64,000 nucleotides of DNA from Virgibacillus_N oceani_A (lineage in GTDB: Bacteria > Bacillota > Bacilli > Bacillales > Amphibacillaceae), in the NCBI GenBank assembly GCA_041521345.1, contig JBGOHB010000007.1. One strand, given 5' to 3'. The position numbers and the translations under genes were made by a program. Numbering within the stretch: the stretch's first letter is position 1; each line of letters starts with the position of its first letter. Shown in pieces: positions 43,891 to 51,844 of the stretch. Under the pieces are notes generated by a model that was given only the letters and a program-made list of their open reading frames with translations, ran no database searches and was not told the origin of the DNA.

Positions 43891-44008
43891 TTGTAATCGT
43901 TTACACAATAATATATATTTATAGTATCACTTATTTTCGTTTTGTCAATATTTTTATCGAATCCTTCTATTTTTATGTTATAAAGCATAAACGAAAGAAG
44001 AAACGAAA
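43891..44008. promoter_or_regulatory. Divergent promoter region of the second sugar operon: SigA promoter, cre, AAACGAAA motifs
   Basis: Minus-strand TTGACA (43943-43948) and TACTAT (43921-43926), 16-bp spacer. TTTCGTTT at 43935-43942 fills the spacer next to the -35, and two AAACGAAA copies are at 43989-43996 and 44001-44008, 12 bp apart. A cre box matching WTGNAANCGNWNNCW at every position, TTGTAATCGTTTACA (43891-43905), lies downstream of the -10. This predicts repression by the DeoR regulator at 44087 plus CcpA catabolite repression. Confidence 0.7.
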
Positions 44009-44086
44009 ATATTTAATAAAAAAGTGAAACTAAAAGCGTGTTGCCATATGATAGGAAAGTAGCATACTATTGGGGATGGGATAAAG

Positions 44087-44866
44087 TTGAAATTATTTGT
44101 TAGCGAAAGAAGAAACACCATTATGGAACTATTAAAGGAAAAGAAAAGAATTACAGTTAAAGAACTCTCTATAGAAATTGGCGTATCAGAAGCAACCTTA
44201 CGTGCAGATTTAAACCATTTGGAACTCGTAGGGCAATTAACTAGGACTCATGGCGGAGCAGTTTTAAATAATGGTAATGGAAATGAAAATGAAACAAGTT
44301 TCTATGTTCGAAAAAGAAAAAATAAAACAGAAAAAATGAAAATTGCCAAGAAAGCATTTGAAACGATTGAAGATAAACAATGTATATTACTTGATGCAAG
44401 TTCTACTGTATTGGAACTTGCTCGATACATAAATGCACAATCCATTAATTTAACCGTTGTCACAAGTGGAATTCAAACTGCCATCGAATTAAAAGAAAAT
44501 CCAAATATTACTACCATCTTAATCGGTGGTGTAGCGACATCAGGGTCAAGTGCTATCGAAGGGACATTAGGTTTGGAAATTTTAGATAGCTTAAATATTG
44601 ATACGATGTACACATCGGCCAACGGTTTTTCCCTATCCAATGGATTAACGGATTTCAATTTATACGAAATTTCTTTAAAAAAGGAAATGATTAAAAAAGC
44701 AAATAAAGTTGTTTCGTTAATAGATGCTTCCAAAATTGGTGCTACCTCAAGTGCGGTTTTTGCTCCTTTGGATAAAATTGATACATTGATCACCGATCAG
44801 CCTTTGAGTAAGGAAGAAGCTGAAAATATTCAAAGTCACGGGGTTAAGTTCACAGTTGTGAACTAA
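44087..44866 (+). CDS. DeoR/GlpR-family transcriptional regulator, second copy
   Basis: 259 aa, same architecture and length as the regulator at 18279. Winged helix: SERRNTIMELLKEKKRITVKELSIEIGVSEATLRADLNHLELVGQLTRTHGGAVLN. Sensor domain: CILLDASSTVLELARYI, VVTSGIQTAIELKENPNITTILIGGVATSGSSAIEG, DTMYTSANGFSLSNGLTDFNLYEISLKKEM. The start is TTG at 44087, after GGGATGGGATAAAG. Divergent from the epimerase/aldolase/dhaKL operon. No terminator is obvious; decayed genes follow. Confidence 0.9.
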   Translation: MKLFVSERRNTIMELLKEKKRITVKELSIEIGVSEATLRADLNHLELVGQLTRTHGGAVLNNGNGNENETSFYVRKRKNKTEKMKIAKKAFETIEDKQCILLDASSTVLELARYINAQSINLTVVTSGIQTAIELKENPNITTILIGGVATSGSSAIEGTLGLEILDSLNIDTMYTSANGFSLSNGLTDFNLYEISLKKEMIKKANKVVSLIDASKIGATSSAVFAPLDKIDTLITDQPLSKEEAENIQSHGVKFTVVN

Positions 44867-44949
44867 TTAATAGGAAAGATTGACAAACACAGAAACTTAT
44901 TAAAAGTTAATCATAGAATAGGGTAACCCTCTCAAGGCTACCCCATCAG

Positions 44950-45006
44950 CTTTTGGCTGAGGCCGGCTATGAGGACGGGTTTTCTACCACACTTTGGACT
45001 GACGAC
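44950..45006 (+). pseudogene. Fragment of an oligopeptide ABC transporter binding protein (OppA-like)
   Basis: Nineteen codons reading LLAEAGYEDGFSTTLWTDD, the conserved 'LL-AGY-DGF' segment of peptide-binding lipoproteins (SBP family 5). The preceding DNA does not continue the match, and the frame after it drifts into basic residues and then runs directly into the pcp pseudogene. Only a remnant. Confidence 0.6.
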
Positions 45007-45084
45007 AGCAGAGGGGCGTTGATAAAGGCCCGCCGGTTGTCGAGAGCTTGCAAGTCCAATCGAAAACAAAAAGGGAAAAAACAC

Positions 45085-45668
45085 GTGAAAAACATACCAC
45101 TAACCGGTTTTGAACCGTACTTAAATTATACGAATCCCACCATAGAGATTATTAACACCTTCACGACAAAGAAATCAATGATTTCAAATTCCATGGTAAG
45201 ATTTTATCCGTAGACTTTTCTAAAAGCGGTAAACGATTAGTGGAGGAAATAGATGATTTACAGCCAGATGCAATTATTTCTTTAGGTTTGGCAGGCGGGC
45301 GTTATAAAGTGACTCCGGAGCGAATTGCCATTAATGGTAATGACGGAGAAGCGGGTAACACAGGCTGGAAAGGGAAAAGATTTTTCCAGATGGAGGAGAT
45401 GGCGCTTTTACTACATTGCCTATTGATAAAATGGTAAGTCGTTTAACAAGCAGGACTGCCTGCTGACATTTCAAATAAAGCAGGAACATATTTATGCAAC
45501 AATGTCATGTATCATGGTTTGTACCATACATGGAAGAGGGGGATGAGCATCCCTACAGGATTTATTCATACCCCTGCTTCCCATGACTTGGCAATGGAAA
45601 ACGGTAAAGTGCCAAGCTGGTCGCAAGAGGATTTAAATCGTGCTGAGTTATGTATTGAGAGTTTGTAA
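45085..45668 (+). pseudogene. pcp: Pyroglutamyl-peptidase I, frameshifted
   Basis: Cysteine peptidase removing N-terminal pyroglutamate, here broken. Joined frames give LTGFEPYLNYTNPTIEIINTF, then DFKFHGKILSVDFSKSGKRLVEEI, ISLGLAGGRYKVTPERIAIN (active-site Glu), KAGTYLCNNVMYHGLYH (active-site Cys) and FIHTPASHDLA (with the His). At least three single-base losses are visible, at about 45163 (CC to C), 45390 (CAA to CA) and 45440 (A run), each in a short homopolymer. Start would be GTG 45085 behind AAAGGGA. Apart from the frameshifts the gene is nearly full length, so the inactivation is recent. Confidence 0.85.
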
Positions 45669-45678
45669 TTCATTGAGA

Positions 45679-45707
45679 GACAAGGGGAAAGTGCCTTGTC
45701 CCTTTTT
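45679..45707 (+). terminator. Terminator of the pcp pseudogene
   Basis: 7-bp stem GACAAGG/CCTTGTC with an 8-nt loop, followed by CCTTTTT, 10 nt after the old stop codon. Confidence 0.75.
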
Positions 45708-45724
45708 AACTAAAACGGAAAACT

Positions 45725-45931
45725 TCACTCCTCCACATTCTGCCACGTCTTACCGTCCGTATTATTTCTGACAATCTCTTGCAGCGGACCAAGGGGTCTG
45801 TCCTTTGCAAATTCTTCATTATAGCTTGGGTACTGCTCCTTCTCACCAATCACATCATTCAAAATAGCAGGATTATCGGTTTCCCTTTGCACATTTTTCA
45901 TGTGTCTTTTATTACTTTCGTTACTCCACAT
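45725..45931 (-). CDS. Small hydrophilic protein of unknown function
   Basis: 68 residues, very charged (NPAILNDVIGEKEQYPSYNEEF, RPLGPLQEIVRNNTDG), no membrane helix or signal peptide. AGAGGTGAC stands 6 nt before the ATG, which supports real translation. I do not recognise the family; size and composition resemble small sporulation or stress proteins of Bacillaceae, but that is only an impression. Confidence 0.5.
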   Translation of the reverse strand: MWSNESNKRHMKNVQRETDNPAILNDVIGEKEQYPSYNEEFAKDRPLGPLQEIVRNNTDGKTWQNVEE

Positions 45932-46225
45932 AGTATGTCACCTCTGTCCTTTATACTTATTATCCATAGCATTTCCGCATTTTGAATGACTATGCAATTT
46001 TCAGTGCTGATGTCCACTGCATGAAATGAACACTTTCATTCATTAGCGTGAAAATAGAGTTGTACGCAATACTTCCCAACACGTCTGTCTCAATCTCTCC
46101 CATGTTTGTAGATAAAGGTGGCTTATCGAATATAATCCACTTACTTGACGTACTCCATGCATCAAGCGTACTATTTCTGATAAGAATGAATGAGAAGTAC
46201 CAGTATTTTAAAAGGGAGTGAGGGA

Positions 46226-47749
46226 ATGTCTGGACGGAATGATACGAAGAAAACTTCAAAAGTAAATCGCCTTTTAAATGGCATCGAACGGATAGGGAAC
46301 AAACTTCCGGATCCATTTATGCTGTTTATTGTTTTAGCTGGTATCGTCATTGTGTTATCCTGGATTATTTCTTTATTTGATGTTACGTTTACCCTTCCTG
46401 GAGAAGATGAAGTAGTTGCCATACAAAACCTTGTTTCAGCGGAAGGTTTGCAGTTCATGCTTACGTCGATGATTGATAATTTCGTTGGGTTTGGCCCGCT
46501 TGGCATTGTGCTGACGATGATGCTTGGTATCGGACTGGCGAATAAAGTCGGCTTGATCGAGGCAGTGATCAAAAGCACGATTTTGAAAGCGCCGAAATCA
46601 CTTGTCACGTATGCCGTTATTTTCACCGGTATTATAGCAAATCTTGCTGCAGACGCTGCTTTCATTATCGTTCCGCCGCTTGCAGCCATGGTTTTTTACA
46701 ATATAGGGCGCCACCCGCTCGCAGGATTAGCTGCAGGGTTTGCCGGGGTTGGCTCGGGATTTACTGCCAATGTCATTATTGCCAATACAGATGCTGTACT
46801 CGCAGGGATATCTGCTGACGTCATGGATACACTAAATACCACAGTAACTGTTACCCCGGTGGATAATTACTTTTTCATGCTGGTATCCGTTTTACTGCTC
46901 ACCGTTACAGGGGGATTGGTTACGGAAAAAATTGTTGAGCCACAGCTTGGTGCTTATGAAGGCAATGCGGAAAAAGAATTTGAACCCGTCAAGCAGATAG
47001 AGAAAAAAGCATTGCGCAATACCACTTTTGCCGCTGTCGGCTATATTGCACTGCTGCTGTTTGTTCTCTTTTTCCCGGATTCACCGCTTCGCAATCCGGA
47101 AGGTGATTTGGTGCCATCCCCATTTTTAGCAGGTATTGTACCGATCATTATGCTGTTTTTCATCACTGTAGCTGTCGCATATGGAACGACCGTGAACAAA
47201 ATTGAAAACTCTCGTTCCGTCGCTCAGTTGATGGGCGAGGGTATTAAAGATATGTCCGGTTTTATTGTACTGATTTTTGCCGCGGCACAGTTTATTGCCT
47301 ATTTTGATTGGACCAACATCGGGTCCTGGATTGCAGTGACCGGAGCCAATTACCTTGAATCGGCGGGAACGACTGGAATTGGCGTCGTGATTGCCTTCAT
47401 TCTATTTTCAGCACTGATGAATCTGCTTATTTTCAGCGGGGCTGCCCAGTGGACGTTGCAGGCGCCGATATTCCTGCAAATGTTTTATTTCCTTGGCTAC
47501 CACCCTGCATTTATTCAGGCCGCGTACCGGCTCGCCGAATCATCGACTGGTGTAGTCACACCAATGAATCCGTACTTTGTCGTCATTTTAGGTTTTATGA
47601 AGGAATACGACAAAAAAGCAGGCATCGGTACGTTAATTGCTTTAATGCTGCCATATGCCATCGCATTTCTAACTGTATGGATTTTACTGTTTTTGGTATT
47701 TGTATTCTTGGATTTACCATTTGGCCCGGGGATCGGCGTGTATTTGTAA
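46226..47749 (+). CDS. AbgT-family transporter
   Basis: Membrane transporter of the AbgT family (p-aminobenzoyl-glutamate uptake in E. coli AbgT; sulfonamide efflux in some relatives). About 507 aa from ATG 46226, preceded by GGGAGTGAGGGA. Diagnostic segments: IERIGNKLPDPFMLFIVLAGIVIVLSWI, GFGPLGIVLTMMLGIGLANKVGLIEA, ADAAFIIVPPLAAMVFYNIGRHPLAGLAAGFAGVGSGFTANVIIANTDA, and AYRLAESSTGVVTPMNPYFVVILGF. Its stop codon overlaps the first bases of a dispersed repeat. No hydrolase partner remains, though the frame-broken pcp gene lies just upstream. Confidence 0.92.
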   Translation: MSGRNDTKKTSKVNRLLNGIERIGNKLPDPFMLFIVLAGIVIVLSWIISLFDVTFTLPGEDEVVAIQNLVSAEGLQFMLTSMIDNFVGFGPLGIVLTMMLGIGLANKVGLIEAVIKSTILKAPKSLVTYAVIFTGIIANLAADAAFIIVPPLAAMVFYNIGRHPLAGLAAGFAGVGSGFTANVIIANTDAVLAGISADVMDTLNTTVTVTPVDNYFFMLVSVLLLTVTGGLVTEKIVEPQLGAYEGNAEKEFEPVKQIEKKALRNTTFAAVGYIALLLFVLFFPDSPLRNPEGDLVPSPFLAGIVPIIMLFFITVAVAYGTTVNKIENSRSVAQLMGEGIKDMSGFIVLIFAAAQFIAYFDWTNIGSWIAVTGANYLESAGTTGIGVVIAFILFSALMNLLIFSGAAQWTLQAPIFLQMFYFLGYHPAFIQAAYRLAESSTGVVTPMNPYFVVILGFMKEYDKKAGIGTLIALMLPYAIAFLTVWILLFLVFVFLDLPFGPGIGVYL

Positions 47750-47780
47750 GTGCCTGGGACTCCCCGAATTTTGTTGAATT
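47748..47780 (+). repeat. Post-stop repeat, internally deleted copy
   Basis: AAGTGCCTGGGACT is followed directly by CCCCGAATTTTGTTGAATT. It is the same as the full copy behind 49561 except for a loss of about 37 bp between two ACT triplets. Begins at the AbgT stop codon, in the sense of that gene. Confidence 0.75.
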
Positions 47781-47812
47781 ATATTAAATTGTAATAAAAG
47801 GAGTGTGGTCTT

Positions 47813-48247
47813 ATGACCGGAGTAGAAATTGATTTGATCGTTTCAGACAGCTTGAAGGCGCTGGAACAGTACGAGAAAATATTTGATATCGAGCGTGTGG
47901 AGGTAACGGATTTTCCTAAGGGGGAAAATGAAGTGATTTTCTCCCTGTATGGTGTGCACTTCCATATGCTGGATGAAAATCCACAATTTGGATTGAAAGC
48001 ACCCAGTACGGATGAGCCACAAACCATTTGGTTTAATATTACGGTCCCTAACATTAAGGAAACATACGAAAAAGCGATGAATGCGGGCTGCAAGGAGCTG
48101 CAACCGGTAACGGAACTGCCTGATTTCGGCGTGTCCAATGCCATCTTCAATGATCATTTCGGCTATCAATGGATGCTGCATGAAGTTCACAAAGAAGTGA
48201 GTTTTGAAGAACGTACCCGGCTTTGGGAGGAAAAAAGAGAGGATTAA
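47813..48247 (+). CDS. VOC-family protein (PhnB/3-demethylubiquinone methyltransferase-like fold)
   Basis: 144-residue single VOC module. VEIDLIVSDSLKALEQYEKIFDIERVEVTDF, then GVHFHMLDENPQFG, ITVPNIKETYEKAMNAGCKELQPVTELPDFGVSNAIFNDHFGYQWMLHEVHKEVSFEER. The ending 'D-FGYQW-LH' is typical of PhnB-like proteins. Function unknown; these are often called glyoxalase-like. AAAGGAGTG precedes the ATG. Confidence 0.8.
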   Translation: MTGVEIDLIVSDSLKALEQYEKIFDIERVEVTDFPKGENEVIFSLYGVHFHMLDENPQFGLKAPSTDEPQTIWFNITVPNIKETYEKAMNAGCKELQPVTELPDFGVSNAIFNDHFGYQWMLHEVHKEVSFEERTRLWEEKRED

Positions 48248-48341
48248 CAATTGCTAACAAAAACTCCCCTCAATCAATAAACTGATGCTTAGAAGCATCT
48301 AATAATTAAGCTGTAACAAGAGACGTTTATCTGGTGAGAAA

Positions 48342-48384
48342 AAGGAAGAAGCAAGGAAATTCTCCGCTTCTTCCTTTCTTTATT
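48342..48384. terminator. Bidirectional terminator between the VOC gene and the LLM gene
   Basis: 12-bp stem AAAGGAAGAAGC/GCTTCTTCCTTT with a 13-nt loop and T-rich tail on the plus strand (TTTCTTTATT); the A-rich left flank gives a T tract on the minus strand too. Confidence 0.8.
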
Positions 48385-48464
48385 CTGCTTAAAGTAAACA
48401 TAGATTGATATTACGATTCAAACTCGTTAACATCAGCAGTTAACCGCCCCCTCCAAACCCAGGC

Positions 48465-49457
48465 CTACAATAATTCTTTTGCCAATAACCGGTATACATT
48501 CAAACGTTTCTCTTGTGAATGAGGGATACTTACAATCATCGTCTCATTGAATTCATGCTGCGCTTGTTGTTCTCTTAAAAATGCTGCGACTTCCTTGGCA
48601 TCTCCAACTACATGTACTTTACGGTTTTCTTTCATCTTCATACGGTCCATTTCCGTCAACGGATAGTCACGCGCCTCCTCAGGTGTCAAGACCGGCAATA
48701 GTTTACCCTGCATAAATAATAGGCGCCATATATCCTGCGGTTTTGCTTCAAATTCTGCTTCCTCTTTTGTTTCGGCTGTTGTCACCATATAGCTGACATT
48801 GATTTGCGGCTTTTCCATAAAGACTGAAGGCTGAAAACTATTTTTATAAGCTAACAAGATTTCATGAGACATTGCACCAGCGAAAAACTGTGCAAATGAA
48901 TAACCAACACCTCTTCTTCCAGCCTGAAGCGCACTATTGCCTGTTGAACCAAGCAGCCAAGCTTCAGGTAATGTCACTTTGGCCGGGGTTGCAACAGTTT
49001 TATTGTACAACGCATCTTCAGGTACTTCATCATTGATTAGCTGCAGTGCGGTGTCCAGCTTTTCATACATATTATTTACCATGGGCTGGCGGCCTTCTGA
49101 TAATGCGTAAATGGAATGATTATCTCCCCCAGGTGCTCTGCCAACACCAAAATCAATTCTGCCAGGTGAGAGTGCACTCAATGTTTTAAATACCTCTGCC
49201 AGTTTTAACGGGGAATAATGCATCATCATGACCCCACCCGTACCGATCCGTATATTTTTCGTTTTTGCAGCCAAGTGAGCTGCTGTGATCTCAGGAGCAG
49301 AGCTTGCATAGTCATTTGTGCCATGATGCTCTGCCATCCACATCCGGTGATAGCCTAACTCATCACCCAAAACAGCCAATTCTTCTGCTTTTTTCAATGC
49401 ATCTGCCGCTTTATTTCCTTTTGTTATCGGGGCTTGGTCTAATATACTTAATTTCAT
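48465..49457 (-). CDS. LLM-class flavin-dependent oxidoreductase, member 1
   Basis: Bacterial-luciferase-like monooxygenase of the 'MsnO8' type, 330 aa. MKLSILDQAPITKGNKAADALKKAEELA, YHRMWMAEHHGTNDYASSAPEITAAHLAAKTKNIRIGTGGVMMMHYSPLKLAEVFKTLSALSPGRIDFGVGRAPGGD is the canonical N-terminal half with the WxAEHH flavin-site motif. WLLGSTGNSALQAGRRGVGYSFAQFF follows. Substrate unknown. A homologue of the same orientation lies 100 nt upstream (49561-50553); a post-stop repeat separates them. Confidence 0.88.
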   Translation of the reverse strand: MKLSILDQAPITKGNKAADALKKAEELAVLGDELGYHRMWMAEHHGTNDYASSAPEITAAHLAAKTKNIRIGTGGVMMMHYSPLKLAEVFKTLSALSPGRIDFGVGRAPGGDNHSIYALSEGRQPMVNNMYEKLDTALQLINDEVPEDALYNKTVATPAKVTLPEAWLLGSTGNSALQAGRRGVGYSFAQFFAGAMSHEILLAYKNSFQPSVFMEKPQINVSYMVTTAETKEEAEFEAKPQDIWRLLFMQGKLLPVLTPEEARDYPLTEMDRMKMKENRKVHVVGDAKEVAAFLREQQAQHEFNETMIVSIPHSQEKRLNVYRLLAKELL

Positions 49458-49490
49458 TTGATATATCCTTCCAATCCATTTTTAATTTTT

Positions 49491-49562
49491 AATTCGACAA
49501 AATTCGGGGAGTGACAAATCTTTACGGTGGGTTGGGCATTTAGCGCAGTCCCAGGCACTTCT
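49491..49562 (-). repeat. Post-stop repeat, full copy
   Basis: Minus strand: AGTGCCTGGGACTGCGC, a middle part with CCCACCGTAAAGATTTGTCACT, then CCCCGAATTTTGTCGAATT. It begins within the stop codon of the LLM gene at 49561 and reads in that gene's sense. Reference copy for the family. Confidence 0.75.
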
Positions 49563-50553
49563 ACAGCATAGCTTCCGCCACCAGTTGATACGACTTTTTC
49601 TTTGCCTCGAAGTCATGGATGTTCGTGATAATCATAAACTCGTCTGTTTGGTATTCATCCTGCAGCTGCAATAACTTTTGTTTTACCGTTTCAGGGGTAC
49701 CAATGATCGCTCTTTTTCTATTATGCCTGATCGTGTCCAATTCAGACTTATTAAATGGCTTCTTCCGTACCTGATCAGGTGATTGCACGACCGTACCCGC
49801 TCCCTTTCCTACATTCAGGAGCCACTTATCCTGCGACAAAGCCAATGCTTCCGCTTCTTCCTCTGTCTCCGCACAAACAACAAAAATACAAACGAAGGAT
49901 CGAGGTTTTTCCATCGTTTCAGATGGGGAAAAATTTTCACGGTAAGTGCGCATTGCAGCAGTACCATTCGCGGGGTCAATAAAATGTCCAAACACAAACC
50001 CCATCCCTAATTCTGCTGCATTTCTTGCTCCACGTTCTGATAAGCCTAATACCCAAAGCGGCGGCACTTTTTCAATTCTCGGCCCGGCCTTTACTAATCG
50101 AAACTCGTGGTCCTGCGGTAAAGAATGATGTAAAAATCCTTGTAAGTCGAAAAGCTGTCTCGGAAACTCATCAAGACCTTTATATAGATGATCCATCAAT
50201 GCTTTGCGCGTTTTAGGAGAACCGCCTAGGGATCGTCCTACACCGATATCTATTCTATCCGGGAAAAATGCCTCCATTGTTTTCGCATTCTCCGCAATTT
50301 TATATGGGCTATACTGCGGCAGTAAGATTCCGCCGGACCCGACCCGTATGCGGTTCGTAACCGAGGCAATTCTCGTCATCAGAATTTCAGGAGAAGCGCT
50401 GGCAAGTCCAATCGTATTATGATGCTCTGCCACCCAGTAACGATGAAGCCCTAGTCGTTCTGTCCACTTCGCAAGCTCCAATGTATGCTCCAGTGCTTCT
50501 TCATGCGTCTCACCACTGGATACAGGTACTTGATCCAAGACACTTAATTTCAT
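49561..50553 (-). CDS. LLM-class flavin-dependent oxidoreductase, member 2
   Basis: 330 aa from ATG 50553 (MKLSVLDQVPVSSGETHEEAL), preceded by GGAGGAAAGGAG; the longer frame is not supported. RYWVAEHHNTIGLASASPEILMTRIASVTNRIRVGSGGILLPQYSPYKIAENAKTMEAFFPDRIDIGVGRSLGG carries the flavin-binding motif, and LWVLGLSERGARNAAELGMGFVFGHFIDP follows. Paralogous to member 1 throughout. Confidence 0.88.
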   Translation of the reverse strand: MKLSVLDQVPVSSGETHEEALEHTLELAKWTERLGLHRYWVAEHHNTIGLASASPEILMTRIASVTNRIRVGSGGILLPQYSPYKIAENAKTMEAFFPDRIDIGVGRSLGGSPKTRKALMDHLYKGLDEFPRQLFDLQGFLHHSLPQDHEFRLVKAGPRIEKVPPLWVLGLSERGARNAAELGMGFVFGHFIDPANGTAAMRTYRENFSPSETMEKPRSFVCIFVVCAETEEEAEALALSQDKWLLNVGKGAGTVVQSPDQVRKKPFNKSELDTIRHNRKRAIIGTPETVKQKLLQLQDEYQTDEFMIITNIHDFEAKKKSYQLVAEAML

Positions 50554-51010
50554 CGTTGACCCGCTCCTTTCCTCCAGTTTACATGAAGCCACATGTATTT
50601 AACGAAAAATGTGCTTGCTGCAATCACGGGAAAATGATAAAACACCTCGGTAAACTCCTTATTTCATTTAGATATGATGAATTCCAGATAATCTATATCA
50701 AACAACCTGCCATCTTTTGAATAGACAGTGGCGATTATTGAACAAAGCAGTGCACTCCTTTATCCTCACGATGTCCAGCAGTTTAGGCACCTTGAACTAG
50801 GTAAATAGTAGTAAGAAAAAATAAACTATACTAAATAGACTTTAAATTTACAATATATTAACTATAGCTTTATATTAAGTTATCATTTCTCTGTTAATCT
50901 ACTAATAGATTCTCAGACATTCTATCATCCGGACAGTCTTGGTGACATCGCTACATCAGGCAAAGCTTGATGAGGCGTTCACATATATCAATTTTATTTA
51001 GGGAGGAATC
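50554..51010. other. Gene-less region with the tasA promoter and a leader hairpin
   Basis: AT-rich spacer. Just before the tasA ribosome site the transcript can fold at about 50951-50982: ACATCA pairs with TGATG around GGCAAAGCT, and flanking GTGA/TCAC bases extend the stem. No T run, so it is a leader structure rather than a terminator. I see no clear SinR-type operator. Confidence 0.4.
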
Positions 51011-51592
51011 ATGATGGGCATCAAAAAGCAATTGGGCATGGGCATGGCAACAGCAGCACTTGGATTAACGTTAATTGGAGGGGGGACATTCGCTTACTTT
51101 AGTGACAACGAGGAAACAAACAACACATTCGCTGCAGGTACGCTCGATTTATCAGCAGAACCGACGGAGATCATTGAAGTGGATAATATGGCTCCGGGAG
51201 ATTCCATGGTTCGCGATTTTGAACTGCAGAACAACGGTACACTCAACATCGATACGGTATATTTGGAAACCGGTTATACCTATAGCGATACGGAAGGCGA
51301 TGATTTTGGCGAACATATCGAAGTAGAGTTTCTCTATAACGCGGATAATCTCGATGAGGTTATTTATCAAACTACATTAGCAGAGCTGCAGGACATGACA
51401 CCGGAAGCAATCAATGAGCATGTTTTCTATCCGGCTATTGGTGATGATGGCTTGCCTGCAGGGGAATCTCATGATTTCATCGTGCAGTTTAACTTCCTGG
51501 ACAACGGAGAAGATCAAAATCATCTCCAAGGTGCTTCCTTAAACCTGGAGTGGACGTTTGTTGCAACACAAGGTGACGGACAAGAATTATAA
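51011..51592 (+). CDS. TasA/camelysin-family secreted protein
   Basis: 193-residue matrix-fibre or camelysin-type protein. The leader KKQLGMGMATAALGLTLIGGGTFAYFSDNEETNNTFAAGTLDLS is the signature of substrates of the dedicated signal peptidase SipW (GGGTFAYFSD). The mature part is acidic with VDNMAPGDSMVRDFELQNNGTLNIDTVYLETGYTY, the usual beta-sandwich. GGAGGAATC precedes two ATGs. No sipW or tapA is adjacent, unlike the B. subtilis tapA-sipW-tasA operon. In Bacillus this gene class is controlled by SinR, whose antagonist SinI has a homologue at 56867. Confidence 0.9.
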   Translation: MMGIKKQLGMGMATAALGLTLIGGGTFAYFSDNEETNNTFAAGTLDLSAEPTEIIEVDNMAPGDSMVRDFELQNNGTLNIDTVYLETGYTYSDTEGDDFGEHIEVEFLYNADNLDEVIYQTTLAELQDMTPEAINEHVFYPAIGDDGLPAGESHDFIVQFNFLDNGEDQNHLQGASLNLEWTFVATQGDGQEL

Positions 51593-51597
51593 GAAAA

Positions 51598-51725
51598 ACT
51601 GTTTTCTAAAAAGATGTGTTGTCTTTGAAACAGACACCAGGTTAAATATCTTTACTGGCACCACCACCGGAAATTGAAATATATCCGAGTTGCGGGCCAG
51701 TCAGCTGAAAAATTGTGAAAACACC
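51598..51725. repeat. Degraded short copy of the MITE-like element
   Basis: Starts CTGTTTTCTAAAAAGAT, contains TTTGAAACAGAC and ATCCGAGTTGCGGG, and ends GTGAAAACACC. These match in order the left end, the TTTTGAAGCAGAC block, the ATTCGGGTTGCGGG block and the right end of the element at 22090. The GC-rich core is missing. It lies directly behind the tasA stop. Confidence 0.6.
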
Positions 51726-51844
51726 TAGAACATATAGTACATGAAACCAATGATAAAAAAATGAAACAATTACCAAGTAATTAGCAAGTAGTACTGTAAT
51801 TCTATCTCTGTCTATTAAACTGAGAATCTCAAGGAGGAATTTAA

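Noticed and set aside
43851..43988. N-terminal extension of the second epimerase gene
   Set aside because: The extra 46 codons run through the promoter and cre box and have no ribosome site; GGGAGG supports the start at 43850.
45990..46316. Minus-strand open frame overlapping the start of the AbgT gene
   Set aside because: Its downstream half reads somewhat protein-like, but it has no ribosome site, overlaps the 5' end of a clear gene on the other strand and matches no family I know.
50941..50985. Second c-di-GMP riboswitch before tasA (GGCAAAGC in the leader)
   Set aside because: The GGCAAAGC is in the loop of a simple hairpin; the other GEMM elements are missing.
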